Below are positions 40,531 through 47,621 of a stretch of DNA of 64,000 bases, one piece after another. Source of the stretch: an uncultured Alistipes sp. (lineage in GTDB: Bacteria > Bacteroidota > Bacteroidia > Bacteroidales > Rikenellaceae); assembly GCA_947623965.1 (NCBI GenBank), contig CANQIF010000001.1, positions 305,480 through 369,479 on the forward strand. The letters run 5' to 3'. The notes beneath the pieces were generated by a model that did not search any database, was not told the origin of the DNA, and worked only from the letters and a program-made list of their open reading frames with translations. The translations under genes and the position numbers were made by a program. How positions within the stretch are numbered: the stretch's first letter is position 1; the number at the start of each line of letters is the position of its first letter.

Positions 40531-40953
40531 CTATTGTATGGACAGTGCGGATAGTTCTGCACCCAATCTGTGAATGGCTGATTCAATCTGTTTCAACCGC
40601 TCTGCGGACGGCCTTTTGTGCCCGTCGATATATTGCTGAAACAATGTTGTATTAAGGCCAGCCATACGTGCGATTTGACGGGCATTGAGTTCGGGATACT
40701 CCGCAAATATTCGTCCTATGGCATTCTCCGACTTCGACTGCTGTTCATCATCGAAGAATCCTTCATACGAAAGATCCTCATCTATCTCAGGCCAGTGAAT
40801 GCCGAAATGGGACAGTGTGTAGTTCTGACGCTGTGCATCCGTGGCATTATATAGTCGGGGGAACAGGCGTACCGGCAAACTCCCCTCGCGACCATCATTC
40901 GTAAGAATGTATATCCGGCCATTCTCGAACCAAACTTTTTGCGCTTTCATCAT
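40531..40953 (-). CDS. DUF2442-HTH protein, likely antitoxin/repressor
   Basis: 140 aa. Residues ~1-70 are a DUF2442 domain (VWFENGRIYILTNDGREGSL, LFPRLYNAT). Residues ~82-135 form an XRE-like helix-turn-helix (NARQIARMAGLNTTLFQQYI). DUF2442 genes are regularly paired with DUF4160 genes in predicted toxin-antitoxin modules; here the partner lies 7 bp upstream. The HTH and the palindrome inside the shared promoter suggest it represses its own operon. Confidence 0.8.
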   Translation of the reverse strand: MMKAQKVWFENGRIYILTNDGREGSLPVRLFPRLYNATDAQRQNYTLSHFGIHWPEIDEDLSYEGFFDDEQQSKSENAIGRIFAEYPELNARQIARMAGLNTTLFQQYIDGHKRPSAERLKQIESAIHRLGAELSALSIQ

Positions 40954-40960
40954 CCAAATC

Positions 40961-41209
40961 TTATTTGCCGAAATACTCGTTCCAACGCTCGGCGATAACC
41001 TCTTTGTTCTCCTCGATAGCCATCAAAGCCTGCCGTATCTCACGCAGTTTAAGACCGCAATTTTCGATAAGTTCGATATTCGGCACTACACGAAACTTGG
41101 CCTCAGCGTCGCCTGCAGACACGTGTACGTGTATCGGCTCGTGGTCATTCGAGAAGAAATAAAATTTCAATCCCAAATAATAGAATAAAATAGGCATATT
41201 CGTTTTCAT
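40961..41209 (-). CDS. DUF4160 protein, likely toxin partner
   Basis: 82 aa, nearly the whole being a DUF4160 domain: MPILFYYLGLKFYFFSNDH, EPIHVHVSAGDAEAKF, then the C-terminal IRQALMAIEENKEVIAERWNE helix. It is the first gene of a two-gene operon with the DUF2442-HTH gene. The biochemical activity of DUF4160 is not known to me; the toxin role is inferred from pairing. Confidence 0.8.
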   Translation of the reverse strand: MKTNMPILFYYLGLKFYFFSNDHEPIHVHVSAGDAEAKFRVVPNIELIENCGLKLREIRQALMAIEENKEVIAERWNEYFGK

Positions 41210-41221
41210 TTTATCTCATTG

Positions 41222-41258
41222 CAAATATAGGTATTATTTTTAATACCCACAAATATAT
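41222..41258 (-). promoter_or_regulatory. Promoter with embedded operator of the DUF4160/DUF2442 pair
   Basis: On the minus strand: TTTG, 20 bases, then TATATTTG (41,222-41,229). This is an almost ideal Bacteroidota -33/-7 promoter. The spacer contains a perfect palindrome GGTATTA-AAAA-TAATACC at 41,230-41,247, directly abutting the -7 box, where a bound repressor would block polymerase. Confidence 0.75.
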
Positions 41259-41278
41259 CCAAGAAGAATGCCATAGCG

Positions 41279-41353
41279 ATGCCCGATTCATCTCTGCCGA
41301 GGGGTCGGGCATTTACAATGATTGCGTTTGGCGTTTACAATCGTTTACAATGA
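41279..41353 (+). repeat. Stem-loop and TTTACAAT repeats
   Basis: ATGCCCGA (41,279) pairs with TCGGGCAT (41,305-41,312) around an 18-nt loop; it may end transcription. It is followed by three TTTACAAT(G/C) copies at 41,312, 41,334 and 41,344, the last two in direct tandem. They could be binding sites for the HTH protein encoded just downstream. Confidence 0.4.
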
Positions 41354-41472
41354 TTTCTTTCTTTGTCAATCAGTGAGTTAATCGTTGAATTAGTCGCAGT
41401 TTTCTTCTTTCATTTGCACTGCGTTTCGAACGAAGCGCGCCCCATTGCGGTCTATGTTTAACTAAAAAATTT

Positions 41473-41730
41473 TTGCAATATGAAACGGAAAATCCCTTAT
41501 TTACGACGACGGAAGCGGCTGCCTATCTCGGTATCACGCGCAGCTACCTCTACAAACTGATGATGTGGCGCAAGGTGCCCTACTACAAGCCACGCGGCAA
41601 ACTTTGCTTCTTTGACAAGTCCGACCTCGACGAGTATAACCGCCGCTACCGCGTCCAATCCGAAGACGAACTGGAGGGGCAGTCCGAGGCCTATATGCTC
41701 CGCAAGCGAATTCATGAAGGTCTATTATAA
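41473..41730 (+). CDS. Excisionase-type helix-turn-helix protein
   Basis: 85 aa. The MerR/HTH_17 excisionase fold is clear: TTTEAAAYLGITRSYLYKLM, then VPYYKPRGKLCFFDKSDLDE. It lacks an ATG in frame: the only close start is TTG at 41,473, while the nearby ATG at 41,480 is out of frame. Either TTG is used or a small deletion removed the native start. Such proteins direct excision or activate mobilization genes. A decayed winged-helix gene follows. Confidence 0.7.
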   Translation: MQYETENPLFTTTEAAAYLGITRSYLYKLMMWRKVPYYKPRGKLCFFDKSDLDEYNRRYRVQSEDELEGQSEAYMLRKRIHEGLL

Positions 41731-41739
41731 CAGCACAGC

Positions 41740-42530
41740 AAAGATGATGTTCGGACGAACAACTATTGTTTCACGAAAGGTACAACAATCTATGAGTGCA
41801 GTTATGAAGAATCCATGGCAGTTGAATTTGATGTGCTACAAGGTGGAGATTGTATTAGGCATCGAGGCGTGGTATTTCTTACACGGGACGACAAACGGGG
41901 TCTGCAACCTCTTTTATTTTCTATCCCTCTTATCGAAAATGCAGACAACGGAGGTGCTGGCGGGTAAGCGCAGGCAGAACTATACGGTCAAGGCGGGATA
42001 GGCGGACGGCTCGCTGTTAGGGCTGTCGAAAGAGTGGCGCATTGGTCGCAAAGCCGTGCGCCGGCTACTGGATGATTTCGCCGAGCGCAGTATGATTGCC
42101 GTTGAGTCGAACCCGCTCACATCGCTAATCTCGATGGTGTGTGTCAAATCGTGGCTCAATGGTGGGCGGCTTATCGAAAATCCAATGTTCCGCTCGACGG
42201 TTGGAAAGTTTGAGGGCGTAAGAATCTATTTGCTCAATGGGCAACAATTCGGCGTGTTGCGGCGGAGTTCACAAAGGAGCGGCAGTAAGTCGCGCGGTAA
42301 AGGCGACACGGCGGCTATGGATAGATGTTCTGAGTCGGAGCAGGCTGTTCAGTCTGTATCTGAGACCTCCGCCACCGTCGACAAACGTGCCCTATGCAGA
42401 TCTACAGAAGCACCAGTTCTACGGTTGGAAGATAGTACTGCCCTTGGGGCTGTCCCAACAAGCGACGACACAATCCGATCTCCAGCCGAAAGCACAACTT
42501 CCGGCAATACAGATGCGTATCTCTTATAAG
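41740..42530 (+). pseudogene. Broken winged-helix (replication/regulator-like) gene
   Basis: One frame reads NYTVKAG, then a TAG stop at 41,999-42,001, then ADGSLLGLSKEWRIGRKAVR and MVCVKSW. Bacteroidota helix-turn-helix genes of mobile elements often carry a G(Q/E)ADGSL..LS segment here, so a CAG codon probably became TAG. Upstream, another frame reads plausibly (FLTRDDKRGLQPLLFSIP) and ends near 41,967, which suggests a frameshift too. After about 42,230 no frame looks like protein. I treat the whole stretch as remnants. Confidence 0.55.
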
Positions 42531-42609
42531 ACCTATATCGCGTTAACAAATGACTGTTATAGCCTTATGGGTTATTGTATAGGAGCATCTTCGATGCAGG
42601 GAAAAGGAG

Positions 42610-42730
42610 TAATGTTTTTGAGGGTTGGCAAGTTTATGTTTTCGTAGACGAAAACTGCCGCCATAAATGGCATTATCTGGGAGCAACTGCTATCTATCCG
42701 CATCCCCCACTTGCCACCCTCAAAAACAAA
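42610..42730 (+). other. Candidate origin of transfer (oriT)
   Basis: A nearly perfect inverted repeat brackets the region: GTTTTTGAGGGTTGGCAAGT at 42,614-42,633 and its complement (one-base indel) at 42,709-42,727. Just inside the left arm is a perfect 8-bp hairpin GTTTTCGT/ACGAAAAC at 42,638-42,655. This layout, 50 bases before mobC, fits an oriT with a nic-proximal hairpin. Confidence 0.5.
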
Positions 42731-42776
42731 TTCTACCGCTTACAGTTTATCGTTAAACCTCTTATAGTATATAGAT

Positions 42777-43178
42777 ATGGAAACGTCGAATAATAGGAAT
42801 ACGAACAATATGACTATCCATAACACCAACCACGGCACCAGCACCCACAATACCGGCGGTCGTCCACGTGCCGCCAAAGGCAAAGCGAGGACAAAAACGC
42901 TATCGACCAAATTGTCGGTTGCCGAGTGGAAAATTGTGATGAAGCGTATAGCCGATGTCGGCAAACGCCCATCGGTCTATCTGCGTGAAATGCTGTTGTT
43001 GGGGCGTGTGGTCGCGGCACGCACACAGGAAGACCGCCGCCAGATTCGTATGCTCGAAGGTGGTTGCAACAACCTGAACCAGTTGGCACGGTTGGCACAT
43101 CAGCAGGGTGTGCCGAGTGTCCGGGAGCAGCTTATCTCTTTGTTGGACGAGTTTAACCGATTGCTTTCGGAAATATGA
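42777..43178 (+). CDS. MobC-family relaxosome protein
   Basis: 133 aa. A low-complexity N-terminus rich in Asn/Thr/His is followed by a ribbon-helix-helix-like segment (TKTLSTKLSVAEWKIVMKRI) and the MobC C-terminal helices (CNNLNQLARLAHQQGVPSV). MobC proteins bind oriT and help the relaxase to nick. It overlaps the relaxase gene by 4 bp. Confidence 0.85.
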   Translation: METSNNRNTNNMTIHNTNHGTSTHNTGGRPRAAKGKARTKTLSTKLSVAEWKIVMKRIADVGKRPSVYLREMLLLGRVVAARTQEDRRQIRMLEGGCNNLNQLARLAHQQGVPSVREQLISLLDEFNRLLSEI

Positions 43179-44302
43179 TGTGCGATATTAAGAAGCGGTC
43201 AAACTTCGCTCGGTTGGTGAACTATGCCAACAACCCGAAAAAGGCTCGGCTGATAGACAGCAAGGAGGTTCGGTTGGACAGCAATGCTACGATTGCCGCC
43301 AGTATGCAGGGACAGGCAGATGACAAGCCGGGGCATCGGCTTACCAATCCCGTCTATCATATCTCACTCAACTTTGCGCGTGAGGATAGTGTGCGGCTTA
43401 CAGATGAACTGATGACCGAAATCGCTCGCGAGTATATGCGGCGTATGGGAATTGTGAACACGCAATACATTGTCTGCCGTCATACCGATACCGCACACCC
43501 ACATCTGCATATCGTGGCAAACCGCGTCGACAACGATGGGGACACTATTAGCGACAGCAACGACAGCCGCCGCAGCACAAAAATTAGCCGCGAACTGACA
43601 CAGGAATATCGACTGCATATAGCCAACGGGAAAGACAAAGTGCGCCGCGAGCGGCTGCGGGGCAAAGACCGCATTAGGTATCGTATCTATGATGCGGTGA
43701 AGGCTGCACTCGCTACTTGCCGCAGTTGGTCGGAGTTGGATAAAACGCTCAACAGACAAGGCATTCAGGTTCGGTTCCGGTACGACATACAGAGAGGTCG
43801 GATTATCGGCGTTTCGTTCACCGCCGACGGCTGCACTTTCAGCGGCTCGAAAATAGACCGCACGATGGGTTATTACGCCCTCGACCGGCAGTTTGGCAGT
43901 CAGCTGCTCGAAGCCGGTGAACGGCGTATTCCGACCGACGACGAGCAGTATCGGCAGAGGTTCGCAGAGTTGGCACAGAACAGCAGATTGGTTGCGCCGA
44001 GGTTTGGTTATACGGACAATTGTCAAGCACCGACCGATAGCCGACGAGCGGTTACCACTCATAGCAATGACCGCTATAGCCACACACTCGGCAGAGATAG
44101 TGAATCTGTCGGCGACGGCAGTCAGATAGCCGACACAACCACAGCCGTTGGCAGTATTATTCAAATTACGGTAGCCACTTTTATTGAGCTGGTTGTGCAG
44201 CCGCATCAAGTCCGTATATCTTCGGGCAGCGGTGGTGGCAGCGACAAAGGCGGCTGGAACGACGAAGACAAGAATCAATACAAACCAAGACGCAGAAGAT
44301 AA
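43175..44302 (+). CDS. MOBP-type relaxase
   Basis: 375 aa. The N-terminal relaxase domain (~1-240) has YANNPKKA, followed by YHISLNF and the metal-binding motif HTDTAHPHLHIVANRV with three histidines. The C-terminal part is rich in Ser/Thr/Gly and probably unstructured. The protein nicks oriT and pilots the DNA strand. The residual length is short for the family, so a C-terminal partner domain may be missing. It overlaps mobC and is followed after 2 bp by an accessory gene. Confidence 0.87.
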   Translation: MMCDIKKRSNFARLVNYANNPKKARLIDSKEVRLDSNATIAASMQGQADDKPGHRLTNPVYHISLNFAREDSVRLTDELMTEIAREYMRRMGIVNTQYIVCRHTDTAHPHLHIVANRVDNDGDTISDSNDSRRSTKISRELTQEYRLHIANGKDKVRRERLRGKDRIRYRIYDAVKAALATCRSWSELDKTLNRQGIQVRFRYDIQRGRIIGVSFTADGCTFSGSKIDRTMGYYALDRQFGSQLLEAGERRIPTDDEQYRQRFAELAQNSRLVAPRFGYTDNCQAPTDSRRAVTTHSNDRYSHTLGRDSESVGDGSQIADTTTAVGSIIQITVATFIELVVQPHQVRISSGSGGGSDKGGWNDEDKNQYKPRRRR

Positions 44303-44304
44303 CC

Positions 44305-44940
44305 ATGAAAGAGATCAGGCAAAATATCAACGATTTTATTGCTGTCCTCGCCGAAGATATCGAGGAAATTAAGGCGATGCTGCAAAGCAGAAATGCCGAA
44401 CCCGATAAGATATTTCAGCAACTGCGACAGGCGGCATTGGAGTCGTTGCAAGCCCTTTGTAACGACAAGACGAAAGAGTTGAAGGCGTATCAATTGTCGT
44501 TAGCCCAAGCAATCGTTCAGACGCTTATTGAGAAGTTGAGCAGCAACGAAGTTCCCGAGCCAACACAGGAACCCGTGCTACGGGAATCGGTATTTGTCCG
44601 ATTCAAGTCCGCATGGTCGAAATTCAAGCTGTTGTTGGCGAATTGCCCTACCCGCCGGTATCGCAACCCCTATACTTTGTGCCGGATTGGCATATCTGCC
44701 GTATTCATTAACCTATTCTGCATTAGTTGGGTGCAATGGCATTACTATCGCACAGAAAACCTGTGCCTAAAACTCGCCGCCGACAAATACCGCGTCGACA
44801 GCATAATACTCCGCGAGGTCTATCCGCAAGCCGCAATAACCCTATCCAGCTATGAACATATCACCGAATCCGAAGGCGCAGATGAAGCACTGCAAACTTA
44901 TCGGGAGAATGTCAAAGCATTAAAGAATAAATCCCAATAA
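44305..44940 (+). CDS. Mobilization-linked membrane protein
   Basis: 211 aa. The first ~85 residues are strongly helical (MKEIRQNINDFIAVLAEDIE, coiled-coil-like). A single membrane helix follows at ~127-147 (IGISAVFINLFCISWVQW), then a helical C-terminus. I do not recognise a named domain. Its position, 2 bp after the relaxase, suggests a mobilization accessory role, for example membrane anchoring of the relaxosome. Confidence 0.6.
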   Translation: MKEIRQNINDFIAVLAEDIEEIKAMLQSRNAEPDKIFQQLRQAALESLQALCNDKTKELKAYQLSLAQAIVQTLIEKLSSNEVPEPTQEPVLRESVFVRFKSAWSKFKLLLANCPTRRYRNPYTLCRIGISAVFINLFCISWVQWHYYRTENLCLKLAADKYRVDSIILREVYPQAAITLSSYEHITESEGADEALQTYRENVKALKNKSQ

Positions 44941-44964
44941 TCCAATCAATGAACAAACGACAAT

Positions 44965-46179
44965 ATGACATCAATTAAATTAAAGTTCAGAGCGCATACG
45001 GATAATACGAAAGAGGGTGCGCTCTATTTTCAGATTATACACGAGCGAGTCGCCAAGCAGGTGAAGACCGACTATCGCATCTATGAATGCGAATGGGATA
45101 AGCAGAAAGGCGATATTGTTAAAGAGGTTCCGTTCTCGACGGCGCGAAATGAAGCATTAAAAGTTATCCGCGACAAGGTTTTGTGGGAGCAAAGAAAGTT
45201 GGAGCAAATTGCAAAGTCTTTTGAGGATGCCGACAAACCCTATACGGCTGACGATATAATCAAAAGATACAAGACAGTCGCATCGGACAAAACAACCGTC
45301 TTTGAGTATATACGCCGACAGTCGGAGCGAATGAAGGAACTCGGCAGAGTGCGCACAGGCGAAACCTATCTGCAAACCTTGCGCAGTTTTATGCGATTTC
45401 GCAACCACGTTGATTTATACTTCGATATGCTCGATGCGGATATTGTCGGGCAGTACGAAAGTTATATGCGCGCGAATTGTTTGAGCCGCAATACTACATC
45501 CTTTTATATGCGCATTCTGCGGGGCATCTACAACCGCGCCGTCGAGGAGGGGCTGACCCAGCAGATCGACCTGTTCAAACGGGTTTATACAGGCGTGGAC
45601 AAAACTGCCAAACGAGCCATTACGCTCAAAGAAATACGGCGGATCAAAGAGTTGGATTTGACGAACAGCCCCGACCTCGACTATGCACGAGATATATTTC
45701 TATTCTCTTTCTATCTTCGCGGCATGTCGTTTATCGACCTTGCCTATTTGCGGAAGCGAGACCTTGCCAATGGTTACATTACCTATATTCGCAAAAAGAC
45801 GGGACAACAACTGACGATTCGTTGGGAGCGTTCGATGCAGGAGATTATTGACAAATATCCGGAGAATCCGACGCAGTATCTGTTGCCAATCATTACTCGT
45901 CATGACGGTACAGAGCGGCAGCAATACCTCAACAAAATTCTGTTTGTCAATCGAAAATTGAAACAGATTGCGCAACTCGCAAAAATCACAACGCCGCTCA
46001 CGATGTATGTCAGCCGCCACAGTTGGGCGAGCATTGCCAAGTCGAGGAACGTGCCTCTCTCGGTAATTTCGGAAGGCATGGGACACGACAACGAGGAGAC
46101 GACGCGCATCTATCTTGCCTCAATCCAGACCAACCAAATCGACGAAGCCAACAGCCGAATACTAAAAGACCTGCATTAA
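44965..46179 (+). CDS. Tyrosine recombinase, Bacteroides Tsr/Arm-DNA-bind type
   Basis: 404 aa. The N-terminal Arm-DNA-bind domain (LKFRAHTDNTKEGALYF) is followed by a SAM-like domain (~110-200) and the catalytic domain. Motifs are those of the Bacteroidota transposon/invertase group: FYLRGMSFIDLAYL (catalytic Arg), YVSRHSWASIA (His-x-x-Arg type), MGHDNEETTRIYL (His and Tyr). It differs from the tandem pair at 36.7-39.0 kb, so it belongs to another recombinase lineage. It may serve its own element or invert nearby DNA; no flanking invertible repeats were found by eye. Confidence 0.87.
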   Translation: MTSIKLKFRAHTDNTKEGALYFQIIHERVAKQVKTDYRIYECEWDKQKGDIVKEVPFSTARNEALKVIRDKVLWEQRKLEQIAKSFEDADKPYTADDIIKRYKTVASDKTTVFEYIRRQSERMKELGRVRTGETYLQTLRSFMRFRNHVDLYFDMLDADIVGQYESYMRANCLSRNTTSFYMRILRGIYNRAVEEGLTQQIDLFKRVYTGVDKTAKRAITLKEIRRIKELDLTNSPDLDYARDIFLFSFYLRGMSFIDLAYLRKRDLANGYITYIRKKTGQQLTIRWERSMQEIIDKYPENPTQYLLPIITRHDGTERQQYLNKILFVNRKLKQIAQLAKITTPLTMYVSRHSWASIAKSRNVPLSVISEGMGHDNEETTRIYLASIQTNQIDEANSRILKDLH

Positions 46180-46282
46180 TAGACAGTTGTCGAAACAGCT
46201 TTGAATCCTTGAGACTCAAGGCTTCATTGTAAACTTTTTAAGATCGTAATACATTAATACTGTTCATCCTCCTGTTCTGGTT

Positions 46283-46759
46283 TTACAAGTATTTAAAACC
46301 ATTTTTCTCGTAAAATCCTTTAGCACTAATAAAGCATCTACCGTAATGAACTTACATCCCGTTTTGTTATTGTGCGTAAACCAACGTTTTAATAGAAGCA
46401 ATATTTTAGTCCCCCATTGCTGTTTTTGGTACGCAGAGGAGATTGCCAGCCGCCGAGTTTGACAGAAGGATGAGAGGTCCGACGTTTTATATTGGGAATT
46501 TCACGAGATAACCTATTCCATACGGCTCCATCTGTTAACTCTCTCTCAATTTTGTCATTGAGCAGACTGAAATAGGCAATTGTTTGATTGATGTCCGCAT
46601 CTTCCAAAAGATAGGTAACAGCCAATAACTCATTTGTATGATGAAAAGCATTGGGGATATGAGGGTTTGTCTCCGTGAGGAAATTATTTAAATCATCATC
46701 TCCGCAATTAAAAGGCTTTACTTCTTCGTGTTGGTCGAATCTTTTTAGTTTGATATCAT
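46283..46759 (-). pseudogene. GNAT acetyltransferase toxin, multiply frameshifted
   Basis: Read across frames, the minus strand encodes a GNAT of the toxin-antitoxin type. Segments in order: DIKLKRFDQHEEVKPFNCGD, LLAVTYLLED, TIAYFSLLNDKI, then LAISSAYQKQQWGTKIL (frame change), KTGCKFITVDA, and FYEKNGFKYL (second frame change) ending at the TAA at 46,283. At the 5' end, ATGATATC is probably ATGGATATC with one base lost. The part around 46,389-46,625 is open but is only the middle of this dead gene. It begins directly at the stop of a 52-aa partner gene. Confidence 0.75.
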
Positions 46760-46918
46760 TTACAAACTAAAGGTTGCAATAGAGGAGAAAAATTCAAAGG
46801 CTTCCTGTGCTTGTACCTTCTCTTCTTCAGATGCGGGCGTAACATTATTTGCAGACTCCTCGAAATGAGTCGCATCCAAACCAATCAATACAGGTGTTTC
46901 TTTAATAGGTTTAGCCAT
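46760..46918 (-). CDS. Small antitoxin-like partner of the GNAT gene
   Basis: 52 aa beginning MAKPIKETPVLIGLDATHFE, ending in EFFSSIATFSL. Short proteins starting MAKPIKETP are, in my memory, regularly encoded just upstream of GNAT genes of this kind in Bacteroidota and are presumed antitoxins. The stop codon TAA abuts the presumed ATG of the GNAT gene. The gene is intact although its partner is dead, as expected if toxin loss is tolerated and antitoxin loss is not. Confidence 0.65.
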   Translation of the reverse strand: MAKPIKETPVLIGLDATHFEESANNVTPASEEEKVQAQEAFEFFSSIATFSL

Positions 46919-47101
46919 TGTTATTCTCGTTTATAGTCATTATCACTTGCAAAAAATAATACATTTTCTCGGTTTCGACATCATGCCACCAAGAAAATTA
47001 GCATAGCACTCTGCAAACGTAACCATAATGGCTTTTATTATGGATTCCCAAATCCCCATAGGAAATCAATTAAATGCTACACAATAGATTTGTGTCTGTA
47101 C

Positions 47102-47584
47102 TTATTGCTTTTTAGACTGAATTTTTGTCAAATCTATAGTTTTAAAATTTATAGTCGGGTCAAATATAAATTCTTGTGTTTGAATATCTGGTAGTAAATA
47201 ATCTTCTATTTCTGGTATCCTGTCAAGAATCTTATCATCTGAGATAGAGAGCGCTGCACGCAGTTTCTTAAAGAACTTAACTTCCGAATACTCTATTTTA
47301 GCATCAGATTCAATAGTTTTTATAGCGATATCAACTATTTTTAGTTGTTCTTCATCGGACAAATCGGCAGTGTACAATGTCGAGATAAATTCATTTATGA
47401 ATGTCATTCCGCATTGATTGATTTGCGCAACATAAGAATTTAACTTATTCTCAATGTCTAAGCCATCAAACAAGTTCGTTCGCTTGGTAAGATTGTTTAC
47501 TAATTCTATCTCTTCCGGTGCAATCGAACCATCACATGCTGAGCAAACAAATGCTGTAAGTAGATAAATTTCGTTTCCAATCAT
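47102..47584 (-). CDS. TerB-like protein of the chaperone island
   Basis: 160 aa, acidic and all-helical. Two TerB-type motifs: CSACDGSIAPEEIELVNNL near the N-terminus and SDAKIEYSEVKFFKKL in the second half, each with the acidic residues used for metal binding in the family. The extra C-terminal ~35 residues (DIQTQEFIFDPTINFKTIDL) are not part of TerB. It is the last gene of the operon, 37 bp after the kinase-AAA gene. TerB proteins sit at the membrane-linked core of tellurite/stress and phage-defence gene sets; the specific role is unknown. Confidence 0.75.
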   Translation of the reverse strand: MIGNEIYLLTAFVCSACDGSIAPEEIELVNNLTKRTNLFDGLDIENKLNSYVAQINQCGMTFINEFISTLYTADLSDEEQLKIVDIAIKTIESDAKIEYSEVKFFKKLRAALSISDDKILDRIPEIEDYLLPDIQTQEFIFDPTINFKTIDLTKIQSKKQ

Positions 47585-47621
47585 AGTTGTATTGATTATA
47601 ATGTTATTTGTTTTTACAATA

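Larger units (their letters stand above)
36019..46179 (+). mobile_element. Mobilizable integrative element core
   Basis: This stretch holds three tyrosine recombinases, an excisionase-type HTH protein, an oriT-like region, MobC and a MOBP relaxase, but no conjugation (tra/mating-pair) genes. It is therefore a mobilizable rather than self-transmissible element. Two integrases sit at the left end and one at the right end, so it may be two nested or fused elements. The limits given are those of recognisable element functions, not proven ends; cargo may extend to about 55.2 kb. Confidence 0.7.

Noticed and set aside
46389..46625. Independent 78-aa gene on the minus strand
   Set aside because: It is the middle of a GNAT gene whose N- and C-terminal parts continue in other frames on both sides.
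44965..47100. Invertible promoter controlled by the third recombinase
   Set aside because: No convincing inverted repeat pair flanking a promoter was found by eye on either side of the gene.
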